Positions 47,004 through 59,840 of a DNA stretch of 64,000 nt are shown here, one piece after another. Below the pieces are notes generated by a model. That model was not told the origin of the DNA, did no database searches, and worked only from the letters and a program-made list of their open reading frames with translations. Numbering within the stretch: position 1 is the first letter of the stretch; each line of letters opens with the position of its first letter. The stretch spans positions 1,364,001 through 1,428,000 of the forward strand of contig JACDTU010000007.1 in NCBI GenBank assembly GCA_022376465.1, given 5' to 3'. The stretch comes from Cubamyces lactineus (Eukaryota > Basidiomycota > Agaricomycetes > Polyporales > Polyporaceae). Position numbers and translations under genes: made by a program.

Positions 47004-49846
47004 TCAGAGAAAGTCCGTTTGGTGCTGTTTCGAGCTCGTCGAACTAGGGACCAGCCTAATTCCGCCGCCGGGGAGGCCTTGGTGGTCTTCATCGCCCCCA
47101 ATACCGACCCCACCGTTCTCGCTCTCGCCACTCGCTTCGAGATCCGCGTCAGAGCTCTCGTTCGATCGCCGGTGCCAGAGGCTCACGCTCTCCTCCTGAT
47201 CCTCGTCGCGCGAGCCCCGTGGGTAGTGCCGTGAGGGGCCCTGGTTGTTGTGGCTATGGCGGCCGAAAAGTCGTAGACGCGACGCAGGCGACATGTTGTG
47301 CGATCCAGCCGGACTGCGCTGGCGTTCGCGCTCGCCGTAGGATGGCGACGACGAGTTGTTGGAAGGGAAAGAGGAGAGTGTGCTTGTTGATGGCAACCCG
47401 TCGTACGGATTGCTGACCGGTGGGTGGTGGTAAACGTCGCGAAGGCCGCCTAACGCGGCCGGGGCGGTCAACGGTGTAGCGACGTTGGACACATCCTCTT
47501 GGGATTCGATGACGGGCAGGGTGAGCGTGAGGACTTGGCCGTCATTGTCGACCGCCTTGCCGTCGTACTGCTCGCCATTAGCCCCGACGACAGCGTCCGA
47601 TGACCATGCTGCGCTACTGACCGAAGCGTACTTCACGCTCCCGCCGCTGCCGTGCAGCGCGTTCCGCCGCTCGTGCGTCGCGGTATCGTCTCCAGACCCC
47701 GGCACGTGGTACGAATGTACGACGTCCTGGTCGCCGAACTTGATCGTCTGCTTGCGCTGGCTAAATGGTGAACCGAGCACGGACGGGCGGCTGGCCATCG
47801 ATATCCGCTCAGAGTTGCCTTCGCCTGCGTACGCCTCGGGGGTGGATGGCATGGGATTGTCGAACAGCTGATGCCGCTTAACGCCCGCTAGCGGGTCGGT
47901 TCGGTGGCCTGGGAGTGGGGGCACGGGCTGTTGGGTACTATACCGCGAGTGGATAGACCCGGTGGCGCGACTGGACATGCTCATGCGGCGCGCGCTGCGA
48001 GCGCGGATGATGCTTCCCATGGTGCCGAAGCTGCCGCGCAGAGCATCCATGCCGGGGTCCTCGACCGCTGCAAGGCTCTTCTCGTCGATGCCTTCGGTAT
48101 TGCTCTTTGCGGCTTGAAGGAGGAGTGTGGACCGCCTATCGAGGGTCTTGATCTGCGTGGGATCGATCTTCGACAATTGTAGTATAGTGATCCCAACACA
48201 GATGACCAAAAAGCCCATCACTAATGTGACGATTTGTGTGGGTTGCGCTTTCAGGCCTTGGAAAAGTACGATAGTGGTAACCATGGAGAAGAATGTGACT
48301 GTCCCAGATGCTCAATAACAGCACGAAATATCTCGCATTGGACCCACTCACAGATCACGTAGTATGTCGGTGTTACTGGAGCGTTGTCAGTGGATCAATA
48401 CGAAATACAGCATGAGATGGAACTAACCCATTGCTGATGAGGGTGCTATGAGTAACATTCTCGGACGATTAAGATATAGCTACTTACCAGTGTTGAACAG
48501 CGCCAGCGCCACGTTGAGATAGTACACTTCCGTGACTTGAGCGAGTCGTCAGTATGTCAATGGGCCCGAAGCGCTCTGTTATACTCACTTAGTGTTACAG
48601 CAACGAATACCATTAGGAAGTAAATAAACCAGTGCTTAAACTGTGGGCGCGGGAGAACATCAGCAGTCGAGATCGCTCTTGGATTGACAAGACATACCTG
48701 GTTGTCGCCCATGGCTGTGGTAACGATAGCGGAGCCAAGACCAGTGGTAACGCTGACGCTGATACCACCAATCATACTACACACCATAATGTACCACAAC
48801 ATACTCTTCTTGCCGTACCTGCCAAGACCATTTAGTGGAGCATTCCGCATGCCGCTAGTACACCACGTACCTCGGTGCGAACCAGAATATAATCACAAGT
48901 GCGGCGGCAATGAGTATTGAACCATAGACCAGGAATCCCGGAGCCAGGAAGAGCTTTTGGAATTCAGTGATCTGGCCTACAGACGACTCTTGTGGGCCTG
49001 TTTCAGATTAGATGAGCCCAATATACTCTCCGAAGTCTACTTCAAGCTATGGAATGCCTACCGTTGAGAGCAATAATCACGGAACCCAACTGACAGACGT
49101 TGACCCGGTCAGACGCCACATGATGGGGCAATATAACGGGAAACGTACGATACACAGGCCGCAGCCAAGCCATCCGAAGAAACTCAACTTCTCGTTGAGA
49201 AACAACGAGGACAGTATGGCACAGATAACCACAGACAATGCGCCCATGGGTGTCTGGCGATTTTGATGAGTGCGCAGTAACCAGACATATCCGGATGATG
49301 CACGTACGACAACAATAGCCTCAACGAATGCATATGCTAGGGCATGATAAACAATATGCACAGAAGCGTGCGCTGGAGTAGGACGTACCGGCGAAGTTGC
49401 ATAGTTCGCCAAGGATCATCACTGCGCCGCGATCAACACACGGTCCCAGCGCGGAGCGGGGTCATAGCCCTAGACTTACTAGTCATGCCTATCCACCATA
49501 GTGGCTACACACAGCTAAGCGAGTGATTCAAGAACCTAAGGGAGCTCGTACGTACCGACTTCAGATACGCAACACCCTCACCCGCTACAAGGCCTTGCTG
49601 AGAGCGGAGAAGACCCTTCTTCTTGAACACGAAGCTGGACCCGATCAGGAGGCCACTGGATACGGCGAGAATGATGCCAACGACCTGGGTGAATCGCCAT
49701 GAGTGTTCGAGCGCAATTGTAGTGCACTACAAGGATGTATTTGCCTTGAGGTTTCCCGAGACGGATATTGTACCCGACGCAGCAGAAGAGGTGGCGGCGT
49801 GTGCGGTTGAGGTTGTCGACGCTCCCGCCGACAGAGTTGCGGACAT
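47004..49846 (-). CDS. NIPA-type magnesium transporter (DUF803)
   Basis: A member of the NIPA/DUF803 family of Mg2+ transporters in the DMT superfamily. Exon 1 (49846-49745) is Ser/Thr/Ala-rich and ends GNLK. An unusual GC-AG intron (49685-49744) restores VVGIILAVSSGLLIGSSFVF and KKKGLLRSQQGLVAGEGVAY, the family signature. Later exons give PMGALSVVICAILSSLFLNE with KLSFFGWLGCGLCI, then GKKSMLWYIMVCSMIGGISV, the conserved SVTTGLGSAIVTT, FKHWFIYFLMVFVAVTL, YYLNVALALFNT and VTTIVLFQGLKAQPTQIVTL. About nine spans in total. A long hydrophilic, Ser/Pro- and acid-rich cytoplasmic tail of about 350 residues follows, ending in the ORF stop at 47004. Ion specificity is inferred from the family. Confidence 0.92.
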
Positions 49847-52204
49847 AATCGTGAGCTAGAAGGTCGTAACAGTGCGTTTCCGGGTGAAGCAAATACAGAA
49901 GAAGAGGCCTCGGCGGGCTGGAGAAAGGCGAAGAGGACAAGATGGGATGAGCTTGGCTTGCTGCCCTCGAGCGTGGACCGGGACAGGAGATCGAGCTCTG
50001 TCCTGCCTCCGCGTCCCGGTCACCATAATCCCGCTGACCTCGGTGGCACGCCATATGCGGTAATGCACAGCCGGCCGTTGTCTCTGAACTCGCCGCAGCC
50101 GCCCGGGATGAAGCCGAGCGCTCTCCGTGCATGGGCGGCATCCTGCCATGTATGGTACTGCCACCGGTGCTTGCGCCCGGGATCTGTGATGGTTGGTTGG
50201 CAGGCGCCGGCCGGCAACCCATCTCTCTCATCCGTGATCCACCAGGTCCATTGACTGCTTGACTGCTTCTCGAATCTCGAACATCTTCCGGTTGATAGGC
50301 TTCCGTAGTTCGTCTCTCGACCTTGTTGCCACTGCCTGCATCATAAGACGACTTGGCTGCAATCCTTGTTGCGGCGTTTCCTCTCACCTGGCTACGTTTA
50401 CGCGTCTTTCGACCAAGCTAGACCTGCCTGGATGGACGCCGATCTACCGCACTGTCGTCAATTAGTCGTCATGAAAGCTAGTACAACAGTCCTCATATCA
50501 GTTTTCTAGACCCAAATATCCTTGGATCACAATCGTTGGCCTACCCGGCTCGGCAGTGGATAGCACTCGACCACAGGACTCTCATACTTGTCAGCGACCT
50601 ATCCATCTAACTCACGACTCTACCCTTTTTACCACCTTTGCCCTCGTCAACGATATACATACCGTTGAGGTTGGCTGTTCTTCTCGCTTGGCGTTTTATT
50701 CTTGCCTCGTACCATGAGTGGTCTATCACCGGTCCTTCGTTCACGATCAGCGGTGGACCGTCTTCGTGTACCCTGTCGCGAGCAATAGTCAACGGTGCGA
50801 TGCAGCTTTTCCCCGCCTCATGGCATATCACATTGCGATACACAAAGGAAGCGTGCTGAGCCTGAGCATGTTGGTCAACTCAGCATGCAAGATGGCCACA
50901 GTGCTTAGCGTACCCACATTCCTTGGCATTCCCATATGTGGGTACTTCTATATTGTGTGCGTGCAGATAATTCAGACCTAATCGTACCATATGATGACAG
51001 TGTGTGGTAGGTGTGACTCCGGAGTCTCCTATGTATTCTCCATGAATCAAAGCCTGAGCCGACCAGCGATTGAAAGCACATGCCATCTGTACTCGGCGGC
51101 CGTATTCACGGAAGCAGCTGCGTATGGCTGTCCTCGCCCCTACTTCAATCTTCCCAGTACGCTATCGTTGCCCGTATCATAGCAGTCGGGCTCGTTACGA
51201 GCGACTTCTGACTGCGGCCCTCTTCGCGCTCAGCTCCCATATCGCTATCTGTGTCCTGGCGAGATGCCACACAAGACGAAGCTACGCATCGACAGTGACC
51301 TCAAGTTGGCATCTGCCTGCCCGCAGAGGAAGACGTCGTCTGACCGAGCTTGGGTCTCAAATCCCCCTATTGTACAAGACTAAGCTTCTTCCTGAAACTG
51401 CCTTGCTCGAGGTGTGTGCTGATCGGCGATGGGCGCGAGGCCCAAGCAGAGCCAGGCTGAGCCCGCATAGATCGGAATCTGCTATTCAATAGGAAATTCC
51501 AGATCAAGTGCGCAGTCCCGCCACGGCAACGTTTGCGGGGCTATGCGCACACTTCGTCGATTTCCATTGAGTTCAAGTTGATCGACGTAACAGCGCCCAA
51601 CAAGGGTGCAGTACGCCAACCAATTGCGTTCCAGCTATCATCAATCGAATTCCGTAAGTCCCGTGGACTTAGAACGCTTGTGTGGAAGTCGGCGGTTGAC
51701 ATGGACTTTGCACGCTTGAATTGTGAATTGTATGTAAAGGTCAGTAGTTTGTCGACATCATAGCCCTGTCAGCGCTGCAGTTCCTGCCGAGATGTGGGCT
51801 GAGACGAACAGAGCACAGGTTCATAGCACATTTGGGTGGAAGCCGACACGACGGAGGGTCAGATTCTCGTCAACAACTGCTGCGGAGCGCCTAACCACTG
51901 GCGAATGGATGCAGATGGCAGGCCGCACTGCGCCGCGCTGGGATGAATCCGTACGCATCCATTTGATGAAACGCTTCGGGGTACACCACTCCCACCCCAC
52001 ACCGCTCTAAGCCTCTGAGGATGCGAGGAAGAGAGCTCTCCTTCCCAACATGGGTGTCCCGTTCTCACCGGTAACCCCTTGCGTGAAACACCTGCCGCAG
52101 GCGCAGCACCTGCCTCCTCCCAGGCAGCCGTCAAGATATATAGCACCTGGGTAAAAGGAATCGCTTCTCTGTATTGTGCCCGGCCTTCTTCGCTCGCCCT
52201 TACC
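49847..52204. other. Gene-poor stretch of about 2.4 kb
   Basis: Between the divergent starts of the transporter and the DOMON-cytochrome b561 gene. I found no supported gene. One frame, open without interruption at 51461-51763 after a TGA, contains SISIEFKLIDVTAPNKGAV and could be an exon, but no family, start or partner exon is evident. Promoters of both flanking genes lie at the ends. Confidence 0.45.
52137..52143 (+). promoter_or_regulatory. TATA box before DOMON-cytochrome b561
   Basis: TATATAG lies 62 bp before the ATG at 52205. The spacing is somewhat short but suits a fungal TATA element with a short leader. Confidence 0.5.
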
Positions 52205-53947
52205 ATGCGTTCGGGTTATATTCTTACGCTCCTTGCACTGTGTTCCCTAGCTGCCACCCGAGCTGACGGTGACCGCGTAAGTCGATCGTCATGTTTAATG
52301 CAGGCACAACGATGCTCACACAGAACTGCTGAATAGGACGGAGATGACCATAGACATGGCGGAGACGACGACGATGACGCGAAGATTGGTGTCGCCAGCA
52401 ACTCTACGTCGACCGCTGGGACTGGGACGACCACGACAAATACCTCGAACTCAACCGACGTTACGGGAGGAAGTGTCTGCACGAGCTACATGTGCATATC
52501 GGGGGTTGTGAACGGTTCGACCACAACATGTAAGGAGGTTTAGTCAACAGGCGTGTTCCATTTCCACTCACGGCATCTGCTAGATACACTGCAGAGTACC
52601 GGACAAGCAGACCTCGGATGGATGGCTATGTACCTCAATGCATCCTATATTGGAGTGTACCCTTCACTGACTCTATTCATTTGCAGGGGCTTTGGGTCGA
52701 CCATGGCAAACACTCCCATGGTCATTATGTGGCCTAACTCCGACGGCAGCATCACGCTCTCGCAGCGAACGGCACCCGGAGAAGTTATGCCTACTGTGGA
52801 CTCGAACCCTCCGCGAGTTGCGACCGCCGACCCAAGCGCGAGCGACCTGACAGGGTCTACGCCCAAGATGACATTCACGATTCCGGTCAGCCTGTCGTCG
52901 CACACCCTGCCATGCCACGCCACGCACTGACAGTCTTCTTTTCGCAGTCCAACGGCAACGCGGCACAGACTATCATATGGGCCTTTGGTACTACCAATCC
53001 GAACGACGCTGCGGTGGATGCGACGCTCGAGCAACACATTGACTCGGGCCCCACGCGTATCGACCTTTCGCAATCTCTGGGCGGCAACAGTGGCAACCAA
53101 AATCCCGTCACGGATCCCAATGCAACAAGCGGTTCTATCTCAGTGCCGCTTCAGCCATTCCAGAAGATGATCATCGCGCACGGCCTTCTCTGTACCATCG
53201 GGTTCCTGGTCCTTCTGCCTTTCGGCGGGCTCCTCGCCCGGTATGCCCGCACATTTACCAATACGTGGTTCACAGGGCACTGGATTGTCCAGTTCGGTCT
53301 CGGTAAGCGCGCTGATGTCTGGTTGACGATGATCTATCCTGACACCCTGGGCGCACAGCTGGCCCCGTGATTGTGACTGGCGTCGGTCTCGGCATCGGCG
53401 CGGTGGCGAAGGCGAAGGCGCCGCATCTCGACGACGACCACAAGAAGTGGGGCATTGCAATTTTTGTGCTGTATTTCATGCAGATAGCCCTGGGCGCGAT
53501 CATTCACTACGTCAAGCCCACGTCGTGGACGGTCGGCAGGAGACGCCCTTTGCAAAACTACATGCACGCTGTCTTTGGCATTCTCATCATCGGTCTCGCC
53601 TTCTACCAGGTCAGTGAAGCTCCGTCTCGGCTCGAGTGAATGTTGTCTCATAGAGCTCGTAGGTGCGTTCTGGATTCCACACGGAGTGGCCGAGGACGTC
53701 GGGCAGGCCGCCTATCAGCAATGCAGCGAACGTGGTCTGGTATGTCTGGGTTGTGGTAAGTAGACACCTTCACACTCGGTCACCACTCGTCGCTAAGGAG
53801 ACGTTGCAGGTCGTCCCGGTGCTTTATCTTGTCGGGCTTGCGCTACTACCGCGCCAATTCCGTCAAGAAAGTCCTCACTCAAAGGCGCCATCTGACGAGT
53901 TCACGATGCGCAATCGCTACCAAGACCAGCCCTCCTATAGCGACTAG
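52205..53947 (+). CDS. DOMON-cytochrome b561 transmembrane protein
   Basis: A secretory-membrane electron-transfer protein. A signal peptide (MRSGYILTLLALCSLAATRA) precedes a His/Asp-rich linker (GDDDDDAK) and a Thr/Asn-rich stretch. The DOMON or CDH-cytochrome-like domain shows LQSTGQADLGWMAM joined across a short intron to GFGSTMANTPMVIMW, and later TIIWAFGTTNP and LEQHIDSGPTRIDLS. Met and His at LGWMAM and EQHIDSG fit the axial heme ligands of this domain. The cytochrome b561 core has five or six spans; the His ligands are in KMIIAHGLLCTIGFLV, WFTGHWIVQF, AIIHYVK and NYMHAVFGILIIGL. The tail is short and polar, with TAG 53945-53947. About eight short introns. In related proteins the extracellular DOMON domain delivers electrons to or from the b561 core; the partner here is unknown. 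Confidence 0.9.
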
Positions 53948-54972
53948 AGGGTTATTTGGACCTATTTTCACCCTTGAATATCTGGACATCGTGCTTGTAG
54001 ATCACGGACGCTATGTGCCGAGTAGAGCTCCGGTAACACATGATAGATATGAACATTTACGACCAAAGGCGTTCCCTGCGTAGACGGGTGGCTAAGCATC
54101 CTATCTCCTTGTTCGACGACCTTTCTTCTGTAGCGTATAGCAAATTGTTTGTGCTTCCATGGACATCTCAATAGATCAGGCTCTTCCAGGATTGCCCGGT
54201 GACTCCAAGGAGCCTATGTCGCCTAGCAGGTTAAGTACATGAGAACGTCTGACCTGTCGTGGGAAGGTGGTCTGACTATTATTGGTGAGTGGTGCTGGAT
54301 TTCTTCGACTTCTACTACGGCTGACATCTGTCTACTAGTAGGCCCGGTTGCTGATAGCATCTCACATGGGTTCCAAACGATGTTGCATCATATTTCTTAT
54401 GTTGTGAGAAGGGAACCCGTGTGAGTCGTCGACGAGTCGACCACAGGGCCGCCACCATAACCATATGCATTATTCGGACTCTTTCTGTGACTCGGTACCA
54501 GGAAGGGGGGACTTCAGTATCACTCCCTGCTGCGGCTTTCTAAGAGGTGACGATCAGTCTATGTCGATAGCTTGAGCTATCCAGCCCGCAAGATCTCTTA
54601 GCATTGTAAGCTCGCATGTTTCTCAGCCTTGACGCTTCTTTCTCACACGCCCCCATGGAATTCAACTAGACCTTCATTTCTTCCTCCCTCGAGGATGAGA
54701 AGAGAGGTGCGCAGCTACTCAGCTGAGAGTCGGTCTGTTCGTCGCAGCACAGGCCCGATGCTTGAGGGTCATGACAATACCCACCGATGAGATTGGCCGG
54801 TTTAAAAAACAGTGAGCGTGCCACCATCCCCCTACCACGCCCTGCTGTACGTTCCTATATCACCCCAACTGCTTTAGCGAGGCAACCGAACCTGACGCCC
54901 CTGCTTTCTACGGCCCTTTACCGACGTCTCCGCGGTGACTGCTGCTTTCTATCCGCATCGTCCAAGCTCGCT
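53948..54972. other. Intergenic region between cytochrome b561 paralogues
   Basis: About 1 kb. I looked for a remnant of a DOMON domain or signal peptide for the second gene and found none. The segment should hold the second gene's promoter. Confidence 0.5.
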
Positions 54973-55934
54973 ATGTCCACCGGTATCGTCATTCCGCTGG
55001 TTCCGTTCGAAAAGTACATCATTGCGCATGCCATATTTTGCGTAATTGGATTCCTCGGCTTTCTCCCGCTCGGTGCGCTCCTGGCGAGGTACACACGCAC
55101 GTACACGCCTGCTTGGTTTACCGCACACTGGATCTGCCAGCTCGCTCTCGGTACGTCCCGGTCTACCTCATGCCCCCCTGCACGCCAAGCCCGAGGACTA
55201 ACGTTTGGCGCATGGCCCGGCATTTTGCGTGCAGCTGGCCCGACCATAATCATCGGTGTCGCCCTGGGAATCCATGCCGTGAATCTCTCCGAGTCAGGCC
55301 CGGTCAACGACGTGCACAAGAGATGGGGCATCGCGATCTTTGTCCTCTACCTGCTCCAGGTCGGCGTTGGTCTCACGATCCACTACGTCAAGCCCCGCGG
55401 GTGGGCGTCTGGCCGCGGACGGCGCCCGGTGCAGAACTACTTCCATGCGGTGTTTGGGCTGCTCATCATCGCCTTCGCGATGTTCCAAGTATGTGTTGAA
55501 TCGTGTGCTGCGCAGTGCACCCCGCGCGCTCGGGGAACTGCGAAACTGTGGGCGTTGGTGGCTATAGAACTGACGGCGCGCGTCGCACGTCCCTGTTTCG
55601 CAGGTCCGCACGGGCTTCCGCTCGGAATGGCCTGTCCAGACGGGAAGGGGCAGTGTTGGGAACGGAGCGAACGGCTTCTGGTACTTCTGGATCATTGTGA
55701 GTGTCGTCAGAACGTCACGTCGTCCGACGTTGCTGTCGAAAGCGGACTGCGCTCATCACATATCACACCCCTTGCCAGTTCATTACCGTGCTCTACTTCG
55801 CCGGGCTGGGCTTCGTTTTCCGCCAATTCAAGCAGGAGCGCGATGCTCGGAGAGCGGTGGCCATGAGGGACTCGCCCGAGATGAAGCCTATGTCATCCCC
55901 GAGCGAGCCCTCGATGCCCCCTCAGATGGCCTGA
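54973..55934 (+). CDS. Cytochrome b561 domain protein lacking DOMON (tandem paralogue)
   Basis: Encodes only the b561 core and a short tail. The chosen start is MSTGIVIPLVPFEKYIIAHA at 54973; an in-frame ATG at 54787 adds about 62 residues with no signal or DOMON features. Residues align one for one with the upstream gene: ALLARYTRTYTPAWFTAHWI, then after an intron AGPTIIIGVALGIHAVN, HKRWGIAIFVLYLLQVGVG, IHYVKPRGW, NYFHAVFGLLIIAFAMFQ, an exon with VRTGFRSEWPVQTGRGSVGN, and the tail MRDSPEMKPMSSPSEP. All four His ligands are kept. TGA 55932-55934. The adjacent, same-strand position and matched exon layout point to tandem duplication. Topology suggests an intracellular or vesicular membrane electron carrier. 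Confidence 0.88.
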
Positions 55935-56902
55935 ATGCGTCACCCCTGACGAGATGGAATCAGATGCCTATAGAATTTGTTATGTTACTGCGATTGTTCC
56001 GGATATGGACAACGACATACGTACCCGGTACTGCGCTCCCCTTGCAGGAGTAAGCTGCTCCTGAGGCGAGTCCAACTTGCGACTCAGCCGAAAGAGGTCG
56101 AGAAGACAGGCAATCTATCAACGTTCTGGATTCTGCATAGAAATCACGCTCTAGCCCGCGAGGAGCTCAAAATGACACAGGCGCGGATCTAGCAGTCTCG
56201 CCCAACGCTGAATAATGATTATGCAGTTGCGCAACGCATTTCAAGGGAAGGGGAAGCCGATTTTTAAGCTCTATACCGGTGGTATACCTTCATCTGTGCG
56301 GTATCTTGGTCAGATGGCATATATGTCAGAGGTTGAATGTTTGTACTTCGCAGACGTTGCTAGTAAGCATGGGGGGTATTGATGATACATCTTCTTGATA
56401 TCTTGACGTATCTCGGTTTGGAGCCGCGCTTCGGTCAGTAGGCATGAGGCGGAGAGGTTGGCGCGTCTCTTCACGAAGTACTCTGGATAACTCGGTTGCC
56501 TTGAAACGAGGGAACTGACGAGGAGCGAGCAATAGTCTTCCAGAGGACCCGATGTTCTAGACTCCATACTTCGTACTAGAGGCGAGTCATTCTGACAGTT
56601 CAACAATACTCAGCCGAAGCTCGCTGGTAGGACGGTAGACTACTCCTGGCTGCCTCCAAATCTGTTCTTATTGCAGACCTCACCGACGACCGTCAGCCCG
56701 TCTTCAAATTGCTGGAAAGTTACTAGTCCGATAAGTGTTTCCTTCGGGCGCCAATACGCGTCTCAGAATCGCGATCACATGACGAGTGGACGCGCACGGG
56801 CGCCTGTTAGGGCGCTCGTGTTCGAGTAGACCGCGAAACGGCTTCTTCTTGCTTCATTTCCACCATACCGACCTCCATCTTCCCGACTTCGACTCGGCCA
56901 CC
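55935..56902. other. Intergenic region, no gene seen
   Basis: About 970 bp before the NIMA-family kinase. Open frames are short and without similarity. The promoter of the kinase gene must lie in the right half. Confidence 0.45.
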
Positions 56903-59840
56903 ATGGCATCCCCTCTTGAACTCTATGAGCCTCTTGACATTATAGGTAACGGCTCTTTTGGAATAATTCGCAAGGTTCGGCGGAAAGCAGATGGTGTCGT
57001 GAGTTGGCGTCATGCTCTCAGCTCACGGAGGGATCCGTGAACGTCTAACCTTTTGACTACCGCAGATCTTCGCGCGAAAGGAGCTCAACTTTGAGCGCAT
57101 GACGGAGCGGGACCGTAAGCAAATAGTCGCAGAGGTGTCAGTGTCTGCTGGGCGCGGTGGTCTCGTTGGTTTAGCCACTCGGCTGACACCCATGACAGGA
57201 ACATCCTCAAGGACCTCCACCACGAACACATTGTACGCTACCACGACCGACATGTCGACCGCGATGCTGGCATTCTGTATATTCTCATGGAATTCTGCGG
57301 AGGCGGCGACCTGTCCTCCATCATCAAGCAGGCGCAACGACACAACCGACCGATTCCCGAAGATACCATCTGGAACTACTTCATGCAGATCTTGCTCGCG
57401 CTCAACCACTGTCACCATCCTAACGGCGGAAGGACGAGCAGTGCAGGCACGGATGCGGATGGCAGGGAAAGGAGGGCGCAGATTCTCCACCGGGACTTGA
57501 AGCCCGATAATGGTATGTCTGTTCGCCTCATGGTGCACGCATGCTACTTCCGCCCGTGCTGTCCTTTGTGGTCGTGCAAGCGTGCATCACCCCGGGTACG
57601 CAAGATCTATATTGACATGTCGGTGCAGTATTCCTCGATGAGAATCATATTGTCAAGCTAGGAGACTTTGGTCTCTCCAAGGCGCTCCATCAAGCGAGCT
57701 TCGCTAACACATATGTTGGGGTACGTCCGTATCTTCAAGTTCATCCCTGGATCCGTCGTATCTGACCGTGACCATGTTAGACACCATATTACATGTCGCC
57801 AGAGCTCATGCAAGAAAAGGCGTACGATTCGAAGTCCGACATCTGGTCATTAGGTTGCCTGATCTACGAGCTGTGTGCACTGAAGCCTCCATTCCACGAG
57901 GCCAAGACACACGCGGAATTGAGCATCCTGATACGGTTCGTCGTATCTCTCGTGCTGCGTGATGCTGGTTAATTGACCGAGCGTAGTAATGGTCGGATAC
58001 CTCCACTTCCTAAGGGCTATAGCCCCGCCTTGACTTCTGTCATCAAGTCTATGCTGAACTTGAACGTGAGTATCCGAGGAAGTCGCTGCGGTTGGGAATT
58101 GCGCTGAGACCGCTCTTAGCCCGCAATGCGCCCATCTGCAAGCCAACTGCTTCAACATGAGCGAATTGACCTCGCCCTCAAGGTCTTTGACACACAGAAG
58201 ATGTGGGTAGTCATTCGCGTAAAGACGTATCAACCCCGACTGACTGCGACTCACTTAGGCTGAACGCTGTGAAGGGCCACAAAGCTGCGCTTCTGGCTAA
58301 GGAGCGTGACCTCATGACGCGCGAGACTGTCCTCGCGGATCGCGAAGCGAAGATCACTGCCGTCGTTGCGCAAAAAGACGAGGAGATTGCGTCCCTCCGC
58401 GCCCTGCTTGCCACCGCCGAGTCGACACTCCAGCAAAGGGTACGCGCCGCCGTCGCACGGCGCGACGAGGAGCTGCGTGCGATGGTCCTCAAGCAGGAAG
58501 AGGAAGTTGCCGCACGTATGGCACGCCGTGAAGAGGAGATCATGGAGGCCGTTCGTCGGCGAGAGGAAGACGTTGCACGTATGTGGGCGGATTGGGAGCG
58601 CCAAACACGGGAGGGCATGGGCCGCGCCGTCGAGGAGCGCATGGAGTGGGTCCAGCAACGCTCCGATGAGCTCGAGGCGGAGCGCGAGAGGCTCGATAGT
58701 GTCAGGAAGGAGCTCGAGGCGAAGATGAAGGCACTTGAGGCGAGCGCCGCTGCCAGTAACGGCGTCTCAGAGCGCAGGACACGCTCGAAGAACCCGCTCG
58801 AAGAGGTGAAGAACCTCATGGCCCCACTCAGCCGTCTAGCGAACGAGCCCGATCACGCACCTATGGCGCCGCCCGCAATGCAGAAGATGCCCATGTTTGA
58901 GACGCCGATGCCGACCAAGTGCGCGGACCTGATTACGGACCTCGCAGCGCCCCCACCCTCGGCGATGAAGGGCGTCATCCTGACTGCCACAGGCGAGCCG
59001 GTCGCGACGCCTTCCCCGGCGGAGCTCGCGAAGCTCTTCGTCGACACGCCCAAGGTCGGGCTCAATTTTGCGAAGATCTTCGACTTCGATACCGAAGATG
59101 AGGACGACGGCGACGGTGCGGACGGTCTTGGGCTGGGCAGCGATGGCGAGCTCGATGAGGAGGGGTATGAGACCGATACGAGGCCTCGGCCGGCGAGCAG
59201 GGAGAAGAGGCGGGAGAGGAAGGAGGAGAAAGAGAGCGACAGTGAGGGCACCCCTACCCAAAGCACATCCAACCTCCCTAGCACCGGCACGAGCACATCA
59301 AGCGCAGCTCCTGCACTCCGCCCGACGCGATTGCGCCGTCCTTCAATACGCGCTTCGTCAGCGTCCGCGGCGTATCGACCTGCCGCCGTCGCGACCGAGG
59401 CAGCGACATCCTCGAGCTCCGGCTCTGGCTCTGGCTCCGGACGCATTCGCATCACGCGCGCATCGTCAACGTCCAGTGTCCCTTCGACAACGGGATCCGT
59501 CGCAGCGCTCGCGCAGGCACCACCGCCGCAGTACGACATGGCGGACGTCGAGAACCTGCCGAGTCCGTTCTTGAAGAAGGTGGAGGACCGTGTGGGCTCG
59601 TCGTCAGGCTCGTCGAGCAATAGCGCGACGGCGCCCGCAGCGAAGCCGAGGAACGCCCCAAGGAAGAGCGGGACGACGTTGCGGGCGATCGCCGCTGTGA
59701 ACGCGGCGAAGGCGAATGCGCGACCAGCGTCGAGTAGTGCGGCTGCGACGGCGTCGAGCGTGTCGTCGGTGCGGTCGTCGATCGTGAAGGCGCAGCGGGC
59801 GAGCGAGGAGGCGCGCAAGGCGTTGGGCGTGCGGTCATGA
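56903..59840 (+). CDS. NIMA-family serine/threonine protein kinase
   Basis: A NEK/NIMA kinase with a role in mitosis and hyphal growth in relatives. The start [20 protein letters not shown] (56903) is in a good context (CCACCATGG). The glycine loop is [11 protein letters not shown], the VAIK-type lysine is in [11 protein letters not shown], and the hinge is [17 protein letters not shown]. The catalytic loop is [10 protein letters not shown], the activation segment [20 protein letters not shown], then [10 protein letters not shown] and [20 protein letters not shown]. Between ALNHCHHP and [10 protein letters not shown] there is an extra Gly/Arg-rich insert of about 15-20 residues. After the kinase, a long coiled coil rich in Arg/Glu (58260-58760, [20 protein letters not shown]) is followed by a Ser/Pro/acidic disordered tail ending GVRS at 59840. 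About eight short introns. NIMA family is sure; the subfamily and partner are not. Confidence 0.92.
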
